Assembly: GCA_028692205.1 (NCBI GenBank)
Contig: JAQUXV010000194.1
Location: 1 to 5,666 of the forward strand
Reading direction: 5' to 3'
Origin: Eubacteriales bacterium
Lineage (GTDB): Bacteria; Bacillota_A; Clostridia; Christensenellales; Aristaeellaceae
DNA length: 5,666 nt
The notes beneath the pieces were generated by a model. The model saw nothing but the letters and a program-made list of their open reading frames with translations, searched no databases and was not told the origin of the DNA. The position numbers and the translations under genes are program-made. Shown here one piece after another: positions 1 through 5,662 of the stretch (position 1 is its first letter; each line of letters starts with the position of its first letter).

Positions 1-18
1 GGCCGGCGATTACCGGCC
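1..18 (-). terminator. Possible rho-independent terminator hairpin after aspartokinase, cut by the window edge
   Basis: A perfect 6-bp GC stem, GGCCGG (1-6) with CCGGCC (13-18) and a 6-base loop, begins 7 bases beyond the aspartokinase stop codon. The stem may extend past the left edge. The U-tract expected on the minus strand would lie outside the window, so the terminator call rests on position and stem only. Confidence 0.45.
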
Positions 19-25
19 CAAAGAA

Positions 26-1342
26 TCAATGCACAAATTCCTGATAGATCGCACGGATGGAAGGTACGAAGTCACAGCAGTCCACGCCCACCAGAATGCT
101 CAGCTCGCTGGAGCCCTGGTCGATCATGCGGACGTTGACGTGCGCGCGGCTGAGCGCCGTAAACAGTCGCGCCGCGGTGCCGGGGCTGTGTACCATGCCG
201 CGGCCGACGGTGGCAATGAGCCCCATATCGTCGTGAATGGTCAGGGTATCCGGCGAGGTAAGCTCCATAATACGGGAAACCACCTGTTCCTTTACCGGGG
301 CCAGCTGCGCCGTTTCCAGCACCACGCACAGCGTGTCGATGCCGGTGGGCAGATGCTCAAAGGAAAGGCCCGTCTCCTCAATGGCCTGCAGAACGCGGCG
401 GCCAAAACCCATCTCGGAGTTCATCATCGCTTTTTCAATGGAGATAACCGAAAAGCCCATCCGGCCCGCGATGCCGGTAATCAGGTAAGGGTTTTGGCCC
501 TCGCCCGGCTGATGGGTAATCATCGTTCCGCTGTGCTCGGGGTGGTTGGTGTTGCGGATGTTGGTGGGGATGCCCGCGCGGTGTACGGGGAACACGCTGT
601 CCTCGTGCAGCACGGTTGCGCCCATATAACTCAGCTCCCGCAGCTCCCGGTAGGTGATGTTGCAAATCGTCTGCGCCCCCGGCACAATGCGGGGATCAGC
701 CATCAGGAAGCCGGAAACATCCGTCCAGTTTTCATACAGTTCCGCACCCGCCGCGCGCGCGACAATCGCGCCCGTAATATCGCTGCCGCCACGGCTGAAC
801 GTATGGATGCTGCCGTCGGGCAGCGCGCCGTAAAAGCCCGGCACCACCGCGTTTTCCACCGTCGCCAGCACCCGGCTGAGCGCCGTGTTGGTTTTTTCGC
901 TGTCGAAAGCGCCCTTTTCGGTAAAGAAAATATAGTCCTTCGGATCAATGAAAGTATAGCCCAGATAATCGCTGAGCAGCAAACCGTTCAGGTACTCGCC
1001 GCGGCTGGCGCAGTAATCCGCGTCCGCGCCTTCGGCCACGGCTTCGCGAATCTCAAAAAAACGCGCGCTCAAATCCAGCGTAAGCTTCAGTTCTTCCGCA
1101 ATCTGCCGGTAACGTTCCTCCACCTTCGCAAAGGCCGCTTTCCAGTCCCCGCCTTCGCCGCGCAGGCGGCAAACCGCGTAAAGCAGATCGGTTACCTTGT
1201 CATCCTTGTCAAACCGCCGTCCGGGCGCGCTGGGCACCACATACACGCGACGCGGATCCAACCGCAGAATATCACGAACCTTGCGAAACTGACCCGCGTC
1301 GGATAGGGAGCTTCCGCCAAACTTCGCAACAATATTGCCCAT
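26..1342 (-). CDS. yclM: Aspartokinase (aspartate kinase), class III / YclM-like, with C-terminal ACT domains
   Basis: Phosphorylates L-aspartate with ATP to 4-phospho-L-aspartate, the first step toward lysine/diaminopimelate, threonine and methionine; cytosolic. The 438-residue protein opens with the KFGGSS nucleotide-binding motif (residues 7-12). The kinase domain continues with SRGE (113-116), FSRGGSDITG (182-191), ENWTDV (204-209) and ADPRI (215-219). Two ACT domains follow at about 297-360 and 374-435, the usual site of feedback inhibition by lysine and/or threonine. Length and motifs (LYENWTDV, TYRELRELSY, IRNTNHP) match the monofunctional B. subtilis YclM type rather than the LysC type with an internal beta-subunit start. 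Which effector acts cannot be read from sequence. The start at 1342 is chosen because AGGAGG lies 9 bases upstream (1352-1357) and KFGGSS sits at the expected place; the frame is open to 1498, but that extension crosses the promoter and is arginine-rich and unlike the family. It has its own promoter and is the last gene of the window. Confidence 0.96.
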   Translation of the reverse strand: MGNIVAKFGGSSLSDAGQFRKVRDILRLDPRRVYVVPSAPGRRFDKDDKVTDLLYAVCRLRGEGGDWKAAFAKVEERYRQIAEELKLTLDLSARFFEIREAVAEGADADYCASRGEYLNGLLLSDYLGYTFIDPKDYIFFTEKGAFDSEKTNTALSRVLATVENAVVPGFYGALPDGSIHTFSRGGSDITGAIVARAAGAELYENWTDVSGFLMADPRIVPGAQTICNITYRELRELSYMGATVLHEDSVFPVHRAGIPTNIRNTNHPEHSGTMITHQPGEGQNPYLITGIAGRMGFSVISIEKAMMNSEMGFGRRVLQAIEETGLSFEHLPTGIDTLCVVLETAQLAPVKEQVVSRIMELTSPDTLTIHDDMGLIATVGRGMVHSPGTAARLFTALSRAHVNVRMIDQGSSELSILVGVDCCDFVPSIRAIYQEFVH

Positions 1343-1351
1343 CGGATCTTT

Positions 1352-1357
1352 CCTCCT
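1352..1357 (-). promoter_or_regulatory. Ribosome binding site fixing the aspartokinase start
   Basis: AGGAGG on the minus strand, 9 bases before the ATG at 1342. It decides against the longer open frame that begins at 1498, because that frame would place this site inside the coding region. Confidence 0.85.
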
Positions 1358-1425
1358 CTTCCGTCGACGGCGCCAACGCCACCGGCGGAGCCCATCGCAA
1401 GGCGCAAGCGGCCTCACAAAAAAAC

Positions 1426-1455
1426 ATTGTATACGAAATGTACGCCGCAAGTCAA
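1426..1455 (-). promoter_or_regulatory. Sigma-A-type promoter for the aspartokinase gene
   Basis: On the minus strand, TTGACT (1455-1450, five of six matches to TTGACA) is followed after 18 bases by TACAAT (1431-1426, five of six matches to TATAAT). An overlapping TATACA with a 16-base spacer is an alternative -10. Transcription would begin near 1419, giving a leader of about 75 bases. That leader is too short for a lysine riboswitch (about 170 bases) and shows no T-box signature. The -35 lies about 20 bases past the GNAT stop codon, so aspartokinase can be expressed independently of the upstream cluster. Confidence 0.7.
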
Positions 1456-1473
1456 TCCCACGGGGCTTTCCGG

Positions 1474-2025
1474 TTATGATTTTTGCGTGTTTCGCCATTC
1501 ATCCGCCAGAATGGCCATCACCGCGAGATCGGTGTATGCCCCATCCACGATGAACGCGTGCCGCTTCAGGCCTTCCGTCTGAAAACCGGCCTTCTCATAA
1601 CAGCGTACGGCCCGGCGGTTGCCCACCGCCACTTCCAGCTCCACACGTTCCAGCGCAAGCGTGCCGAACGCATACTCCAGCATCAGTTTCAGCGCTTCCC
1701 CGCCGATGCCCCGGCCCCGAATATCCTCGTTGCCGATCACCATCGCCAGTTCCGCCGAACGCAGCTTCCAGTTGATGCTCGCCAGATCAATCTGCCCCAG
1801 ATAATCCTGCGTTTTACGGTCGGCAATCACAAAAAACGCGCCGTTTGGGCCCGCGTGCGTCACATGGTCCAGAAAATCCGCGGTATCGGCGGCGCTTTGC
1901 GGCATCCAATACCGTGAGGAGAGGTAACGCACGCTTTCCCGGTCGTTTACCCACGCGCGGATGGCGGTATAATCCTCCTGCCGGTATTCGCGCAGCAGTA
2001 TCTTTTCTCCGTATAGGTAAGGCAT
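1474..2025 (-). CDS. GNAT-family N-acetyltransferase (RimJ/RimL, Acetyltransf_3 type)
   Basis: A 183-residue protein that should transfer an acetyl group from acetyl-CoA to an amine; the substrate is unknown. The single GNAT domain spans nearly the whole chain. Residues 7-13 (EKILLRE) form the typical first strand. The acetyl-CoA pyrophosphate loop is RGRGIGGEA (103-111). The C-terminal motif B region NRRAVRCYEKAGFQTEG (136-152) carries the tyrosine (143) that often acts as general acid in the fold. This layout is shared by ribosomal-protein acetyltransferases RimJ/RimL, SpeG-like polyamine acetyltransferases and many small-molecule acetyltransferases, so no specific function is assigned. The start is supported by AGGAGGA at 2031-2037, 5 bases upstream. 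This ribosome binding site overlaps the stop codon of the zinc-ribbon/TM2 gene, only 10 bases separate the two genes, and they are probably cotranscribed and translationally coupled. Confidence 0.93.
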   Translation of the reverse strand: MPYLYGEKILLREYRQEDYTAIRAWVNDRESVRYLSSRYWMPQSAADTADFLDHVTHAGPNGAFFVIADRKTQDYLGQIDLASINWKLRSAELAMVIGNEDIRGRGIGGEALKLMLEYAFGTLALERVELEVAVGNRRAVRCYEKAGFQTEGLKRHAFIVDGAYTDLAVMAILADEWRNTQKS

Positions 2026-2035
2026 GGGCGTCCTC

Positions 2036-2437
2036 CTATTTCTTCAGCGGAAAGCCATTACTGTCCGAAAAACTGCCGCTCAAAATCGAAATCAGGTCGA
2101 TCAGCCACCCGATTCCAAACCATCCAACCGTTAGTATAAACATGATGCCGGAGCCGATTTTGCCAACGTAAAACCGGTGAAACCCCCACCCGCCGAAAAG
2201 CAGGCACAGAATCAGCGCCGCAACCCAGCTTTTTTCCGATTGCGCGGGGGCCTGCGGCACGGGCTGATAAACGGTTTGGTACACAGGCCGTTCCACGTAC
2301 ACCACTTTCGGCTCTGGTGCAGGCGGCGGGGGCGGCGCGGGAGGCTCGTCGTCCGTCCGGAATACGGAACTGCCGCAATTGGGGCATTTCTGTTTGGTAT
2401 CAAAGATGTGGGTTTTACAGTAAGCACAATAGGCCAT
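2036..2437 (-). CDS. Zinc-ribbon and TM2 domain membrane protein
   Basis: A 133-residue protein of three parts. Residues 4-21 form a small zinc ribbon with two CxxC knuckles (C4/C7 and C18/C21). Residues 31-67 are a proline-rich linker with a run of five prolines and a valine/tyrosine/proline stretch ([18 protein letters not shown]). Residues 69-120 are a TM2 domain: two hydrophobic helices (about 71-85 and 96-119) joined by GFHRFYVGK (85-93), ending in the conserved aspartate of WLIDL (111-115). TM2 proteins are common in Bacillota and their biochemical role is unknown. The zinc ribbon is predicted to be cytoplasmic, with the two helices anchoring it in the membrane; this topology is inferred. 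There is no signal peptide. A run of five G lies 9 bases before the ATG (2447-2451), a weaker binding site than its neighbours have. It lies 35 bases downstream of the capA-like gene. Confidence 0.93.
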   Translation of the reverse strand: MAYCAYCKTHIFDTKQKCPNCGSSVFRTDDEPPAPPPPPAPEPKVVYVERPVYQTVYQPVPQAPAQSEKSWVAALILCLLFGGWGFHRFYVGKIGSGIMFILTVGWFGIGWLIDLISILSGSFSDSNGFPLKK

Positions 2438-2472
2438 GCCTATTTTCCCCCTTCGGCGTCCTTCGCCGCCGG

Positions 2473-3666
2473 TTATTCTTCGCCCCAGCTCAGCGGATAC
2501 TCCGCAACGGGGTTGTCCAGTTTCTGCCCGTTCTTCTTGAGAACGCTCAGCACCGCGTCAATGCTTTCCTGACTATCGTAGGGCGTGGGAATCAGATCGT
2601 TGAACTTGGAAACGCTGGAGATGCGCGACGGGATGATGATGAAACCGTCGTTGGTGCATTCGCCGTCTTTCACGCGCAGTTTGATCTGGAATACGAAAGT
2701 GCTCATGTCGTCCGGCTTGTTGTTGCCCGCAAAGCAGAAATTGCCCAGCGAGTAGACGATATATTTGCCGTTGTACTCCTCAATGGGGTTGATGCGGTGG
2801 CTGTGGTGCCCCACCACCAGGTCCGCGCCCGCGTCGATGGCGATCTTCGCCATTTTCTGCTGGTTCGCATTGGGATAGTAATCCTTTTCGGCTCCCCAGT
2901 GGAAGCTGATAACGACCACTTCGCAGCCCTGCGCCTTCAGCGCCTGCACATCCTCGGGCACCTTGGTAAACAAACGGTCGTACTGGTCGAACGTCTGGTA
3001 GGCGAGCATCCCCATTTTTACGCCTTTCAGGGTAAAGACGAGCGGTTCGCTTTCACAGTAGTAGCTCACCCCCGCGCCCAGCAGCGTCTTCTTGGTTTCC
3101 GCCAGCCCTTCCTCGCCCATGTCCAGTACGTGGTTATTCTCCAGCGATACGCATTCCACGCCGTTATCCGGCAGTACGCTCACATCCGCGGGATCGGCGC
3201 GGAAGAGGAAACTGTTGTTCAGTTTATCGGGATTCCGGTCGCTGGTGGTCAGCGTGCCCTCAAAATTGAGCACCGTCCAATCGTCGTCTTCCAGAATGTC
3301 TTTATAATTCGCGAGCAGGAAATTAATATCCCCGTCGTGTTTTTCCAGCTGTTTTTCAAAATAGGATTGTCCGCTCGTCTGAACGTTATCCCCGATGGTA
3401 AAATCACCGGTAAAGGTCATTTTCAGCACAATAGAGCCGTCATCCTCATAGACCGGCTTGGAAATGTCGGTCGCCGGAGCGGTTACGTCGCTTTCCGGCA
3501 CATCGGCGTCGGCAGCCGTGTCGGCGGTCGTATCATCGCCGGCAATCACGGTGCCGTCGGAATCGAATATCGTAATGGATACTTCCTCGTCGTCCTCGGT
3601 GGCGAGGGCGAGAACGGGGCAAAGCAAACACAGAATCAGCAAAACAGCAATGAATTTACGAAGCAT
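2473..3666 (-). CDS. Secreted CapA-family (PGA_cap) metallophosphatase-fold protein
   Basis: A 397-residue exported protein. Residues 1-22 are a signal peptide: LRK, a leucine-rich core, and a likely signal peptidase I site after ALA at 22. The cysteines in the core do not form a proper lipobox. Residues 23-78 are an acidic Asp/Thr/Ala-rich linker. The catalytic-fold domain follows, with FTGD (85-88), NFEG (134-137), [11 protein letters not shown] (174-184), FHWGAE (255-260), GHHSHR (286-291) and YSLGNF (305-310), which are the metal-ligand and signature motifs of the CapA family related to calcineurin-like phosphoesterases. CapA of Bacillus takes part in poly-gamma-glutamate capsule assembly. 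No capB, capC or capE partner is visible here, so a capsule role is not claimed; phosphatase activity on an envelope substrate is equally possible. The start is fixed by AAGGAGGT 5 bases upstream. It heads a cluster with the TM2 and GNAT genes. No recognisable promoter was found in the 193-bp gap before it. Confidence 0.94.
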   Translation of the reverse strand: MLRKFIAVLLILCLLCPVLALATEDDEEVSITIFDSDGTVIAGDDTTADTAADADVPESDVTAPATDISKPVYEDDGSIVLKMTFTGDFTIGDNVQTSGQSYFEKQLEKHDGDINFLLANYKDILEDDDWTVLNFEGTLTTSDRNPDKLNNSFLFRADPADVSVLPDNGVECVSLENNHVLDMGEEGLAETKKTLLGAGVSYYCESEPLVFTLKGVKMGMLAYQTFDQYDRLFTKVPEDVQALKAQGCEVVVISFHWGAEKDYYPNANQQKMAKIAIDAGADLVVGHHSHRINPIEEYNGKYIVYSLGNFCFAGNNKPDDMSTFVFQIKLRVKDGECTNDGFIIIPSRISSVSKFNDLIPTPYDSQESIDAVLSVLKKNGQKLDNPVAEYPLSWGEE

Positions 3667-3671
3667 TCGTT

Positions 3672-3679
3672 ACCTCCTT
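3672..3679 (-). promoter_or_regulatory. Strong Shine-Dalgarno site of the capA-like gene
   Basis: AAGGAGGT on the minus strand, a full match to the anti-Shine-Dalgarno end of 16S rRNA, ends 5 bases before the ATG at 3666. It is the strongest translation signal in the window. Confidence 0.85.
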
Positions 3680-3708
3680 GCAACGCGCGTGAAAAAAGTA
3701 AGTTCCGG

Positions 3709-3747
3709 TCCACCGCCGGGCAGGGCGGCACCCTGCCCGGCGGTGGA
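3709..3747. repeat. Perfect 17-bp inverted repeat (GC-rich hairpin) between the aminotransferase and capA-like genes
   Basis: Arms 3709-3725 and 3731-3747 are exact reverse complements around a 5-base loop (CGGCA). On the minus strand the stem is followed 11 bases later by a run of six T (3697-3692). This spacing is too long for a standard intrinsic terminator, although termination or attenuation upstream of the capA-like gene is possible. The arms (CCGCCGGGCAGGG and its complement) look like the short palindromic elements dispersed between genes in many Clostridia genomes; that resemblance is from memory and untested. The hairpin leaves only 42 bases before the capA-like ATG. Confidence 0.8.
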
Positions 3748-3821
3748 TCAGGCAAAAGACGGTTGAAGCATTCGCGCCGCAAAACAGCCGTCGGCTCGGG
3801 CGGATCAACCCCGGAGGGATT

Positions 3822-3840
3822 GCGGCCTTCCCCCGGCCGC
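3822..3840 (-). terminator. GC hairpin downstream of the aminotransferase gene, possible terminator
   Basis: GCGGCC (3822-3827) pairs with GGCCGC (3835-3840) around a 7-base loop, 19 bases after the aminotransferase stop. A second perfect palindrome, GCCGCGCGGC (3851-3860), touches the stop codon itself. No U-tract follows either, so they may be part of a palindromic repeat rather than an intrinsic terminator. The rest of the gap (3748-3821) shows no gene and no clear promoter. Confidence 0.3.
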
Positions 3841-3859
3841 CGCGCAATTCGCCGCGCGG

Positions 3860-5038
3860 CTACAGGTGCTGCACAAAATCGGCGATCCGTTCCAGCGCGA
3901 TATCCAGCTGTTCCAGCGCCGTGGCGTAGCAGCAGCGGATGTGGCCTTCGCCGCAGTCGCCGAAAGCCGTGCCCGGCACACAGGCGACCTGCTTTTCGCG
4001 AAGCAGCTTCTCGCAGAAACCCTCGCTGGTCATGCCGGTTTTCGCAATGCTGGGAAACACGTAAAACGCGCCCAGCGGCTCGAAGCAATCCAGCCCCATT
4101 TTACAGAAGGCGTTATACATCAGCCGCCGCCGGTGGTCGTAGCTCTGGCGCATGGCGATCACATCGGCATAGTCGTCCTCGCGGCCCTGCTTCAGGGCCT
4201 CTTCGGCAGCCACCTGCCCCTGTGTGGACGCGCACATGATAGTGTACTGGTGAATCTTCACCATCACATCCATCAGGGGCGCGGGGGCGCAGATGTAGCC
4301 GACGCGCCAGCCGGTCATGGCGAAGGCTTTGCTGAAACCATTGATGTACAGGGTGCGCTCCCGCATTTCCGGCAGCCCGGCGATGCTTGAATGCGGTTCT
4401 TCACCGTAGGAAAGCTCGCTGTAAATCTCGTCGCTGACCACGATCAGGTCGTGCCGGATAATCACGTCGCGCAGCTTCTGCAGCGCCTCGCGGCTGATCA
4501 CCGCGCCGGTCGGGTTGTTGGGATAGGGCAGAATGAGCGCTTTGGTTTTCGGGGTAACGGCATTTTCCAGTTCCTCGGCCGTCAGCACGAAGTTGTTATC
4601 GGCGCTGGTTTTAATGGGCACGGGTGTGCCGCCGCTGAAAAGCACCGAAGGCCGGTAGCTTACGTAGCTGGGTTCCGGCACCACAACCTCGTCGCCCGGC
4701 ATAACCAGCGCGCGCATAGCCAGGTCGATCCCCTCGCTCGCGCCCACGGTGACGAGGATTTCCTTTTCCGGGTCATAATTCAGCTGATAGCGTTTATCCA
4801 GATACCGCGCGATCTCCCTGCGCAGGGAAATGCGCCCCCAGTTGCTGGTGTATTGGGTTTCGCCGTCCAGAATACTGTCGATGGCGGCGTTGCGGATGTG
4901 ATACGGGGTTACAAAATCCGGCTCGCCAACGCCCAGCGAAATCGCGCCGGGCATGGTTTGCACAATATCGAAAAACTTCCGGATGCCGCTTTTGGGCACG
5001 GCGGCAATCGCAGGGTTCCAGTACTGGCTGTAATCCAT
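3860..5038 (-). CDS. alaT: PLP-dependent aminotransferase class I/II, AlaT (YugH)-like
   Basis: A 392-residue cytosolic fold-type I aminotransferase, a normal length for the family. Visible features: VGEPDF (37-42) near the substrate entrance; YPNNPTGA (172-179) with the cofactor-contacting asparagine 175; SDEIY (202-206) with aspartate 203 binding the pyridine nitrogen and tyrosine 206 its O3; GFSKAFAMTGWRVGY (234-248) with Schiff-base lysine 237 and phosphate-binding arginine 245; and arginine 368 in GHIRCCYAT, the substrate carboxylate anchor. The segments SGIRKFFDIV, SLGVGEPDFVTP and KIHQYTIMCA match B. subtilis YugH, now named AlaT, an alanine transaminase (pyruvate + glutamate to alanine + 2-oxoglutarate). 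Substrate choice is inferred from this and from the adjacent Lrp-type regulator, as in B. subtilis yugG-yugH. A general aspartate or aromatic aminotransferase is the alternative. The ATG overlaps the regulator's TGA by one base (TGATG) and has only a weak binding site, which indicates translational coupling. Confidence 0.95.
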   Translation of the reverse strand: MDYSQYWNPAIAAVPKSGIRKFFDIVQTMPGAISLGVGEPDFVTPYHIRNAAIDSILDGETQYTSNWGRISLRREIARYLDKRYQLNYDPEKEILVTVGASEGIDLAMRALVMPGDEVVVPEPSYVSYRPSVLFSGGTPVPIKTSADNNFVLTAEELENAVTPKTKALILPYPNNPTGAVISREALQKLRDVIIRHDLIVVSDEIYSELSYGEEPHSSIAGLPEMRERTLYINGFSKAFAMTGWRVGYICAPAPLMDVMVKIHQYTIMCASTQGQVAAEEALKQGREDDYADVIAMRQSYDHRRRLMYNAFCKMGLDCFEPLGAFYVFPSIAKTGMTSEGFCEKLLREKQVACVPGTAFGDCGEGHIRCCYATALEQLDIALERIADFVQHL

Positions 5039-5040
5039 CA
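5036..5040 (-). promoter_or_regulatory. TGATG stop/start overlap coupling alaR and alaT translation
   Basis: The regulator's TGA (5040-5038) shares its last base with the ATG (5038-5036) of the aminotransferase. Upstream there is only a weak GGCGGTGA-like purine patch, so reinitiation by ribosomes finishing the regulator is the likely way the aminotransferase is translated. Confidence 0.8.
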
Positions 5041-5529
5041 GGGGTTCACCGCCAGTCGCTTGTCCTGCGGATCCCCCTCGAAGATCACGCCGTCGCTCTT
5101 ATAGCGTTTAAGCACGAAATGCGTGGCCGTGCCCGTAACGCTTTCCAGCACGCTCAGCTTGGTGCTGACGAAGTAGCCCAGTTCCTTGAGCGTGTGCGCC
5201 TCCACCAGCAAAAGCAGGTCGTACGCGCCGCTCATCAGGTAAACAGTTTTCACCTCGTCGAAGCGGTAAATGCGCTTGGCGATGGCATCGAAGCCCTCGT
5301 CCCGCTGCGGGGTTACGCGCACCTCGATCATCGCTTCCACGCGATCCTTCTCGGTCTTGTCCCAGTTAATCACGGGGGAATACCGCAGGATGACGCCGCG
5401 CTTCTCCATATCGTCGATCATCGCGCCCACCTTTTCCGGGGGCTGGCCCAGCATCACGGCGATCTTTTCCAAAGGCAAACGGCAATCCTGCTGAAGCAGC
5501 TGTAACAGTTCAATCTGCAAATTCTGCAT
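5038..5529 (-). CDS. alaR: Lrp/AsnC-family transcriptional regulator, AlaR (YugG)-like
   Basis: A 163-residue DNA-binding regulator. Residues about 4-48 are the winged helix-turn-helix, with the recognition region around LEKIAVMLGQPPEKVGAMID (20-39) and the wing entering at GVILRY (45-50). Residues about 65-142 are the RAM/AsnC effector-binding domain, with VYLMSGAYDLLLLVE (96-110) supplying the conserved glycine 101 and aspartate 104 of the ligand and oligomer interface. The tail SDGVIFEGDPQDKRL (145-159) resembles the B. subtilis YugG group. Such proteins usually form dimers or octamers and sense an amino acid; alanine is the likely ligand here, inferred from the coupled AlaT-type gene and the B. 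subtilis precedent. It is first in a two-gene operon and probably controls it. The binding site GGAGGGAG (5539-5546) lies 9 bases before the ATG. The helix-turn-helix begins almost at residue 1, slightly shorter than average, with no better upstream start. Confidence 0.95.
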   Translation of the reverse strand: MQNLQIELLQLLQQDCRLPLEKIAVMLGQPPEKVGAMIDDMEKRGVILRYSPVINWDKTEKDRVEAMIEVRVTPQRDEGFDAIAKRIYRFDEVKTVYLMSGAYDLLLLVEAHTLKELGYFVSTKLSVLESVTGTATHFVLKRYKSDGVIFEGDPQDKRLAVNP

Positions 5530-5590
5530 CGAATTAATCTCCCTCCGCGGCGGACGGCTTTGCCGCCCCCGCTTTCAAAAAGTAAAATTC

Positions 5591-5599
5591 ATTCTAACA
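5591..5599 (-). promoter_or_regulatory. Possible extended -10 promoter for the alaR-alaT operon
   Basis: On the minus strand TGTTAGAAT (5599-5591) fits the extended -10 pattern TGnTATAAT with one mismatch, in the only AT-rich stretch of the leader. No good -35 is seen at the right distance, which extended -10 promoters tolerate. The leader would be about 55 bases. A small GC hairpin (5549-5553 pairing with 5563-5567) sits in it, just upstream of the ribosome binding site. Confidence 0.4.
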
Positions 5600-5662
5600 T
5601 GGGTACAATCTCTACGGAGCGTCCCCGAGAGTTTCTGTTGCGCTACTGCTATCCGTTCCCAT
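5599..5662. repeat. Nested imperfect inverted repeats at the right edge
   Basis: ATGGGTAC (5599-5606) pairs with GTTCCCAT (5655-5662) at seven of eight positions. Inside it ACGGA (5614-5618) pairs with TCCGT (5652-5656), and GCG (5619-5621) with CGC (5641-5643). The middle and outer arms share two bases, so they cannot both form fully. No tRNA, T-box or known riboswitch signature was recognised. A short open frame on each strand runs to the window edge, but neither has a ribosome binding site or recognisable product. Confidence 0.35.

Noticed and set aside
29..1306. A 425-codon plus-strand frame antisense to aspartokinase
   Set aside because: The minus-strand frame has the full set of aspartokinase motifs, whereas this one is rich in Arg, His, Ala and Val without domains and lacks a convincing ribosome binding site.
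1343..1498. N-terminal extension of aspartokinase to the ATG at 1498
   Set aside because: The added 52 residues are unlike the family and include the promoter and the AGGAGG site; KFGGSS near residue 7 is the normal family start.
2484..3666. Lipoprotein signal in the capA-like protein because of cysteines in its leader
   Set aside because: The residue before each cysteine is leucine, whereas a lipobox needs G, A or S there; an ALA signal peptidase I site follows at residue 22.
2317..4239. A 640-codon open frame on the plus strand, antisense to the capA-like gene
   Set aside because: It covers capA in full plus parts of the flanking genes and their palindromic gap. Its product is repetitive, rich in Arg/Gly/Ala, and matches no family. 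GC-biased third positions of the real genes readily produce such antisense frames.
4391..5104. Plus-strand 237-codon frame opposite the aminotransferase
   Set aside because: It is a shadow of the coding strand with no recognisable motifs; the opposite strand encodes a complete aminotransferase with every catalytic residue.
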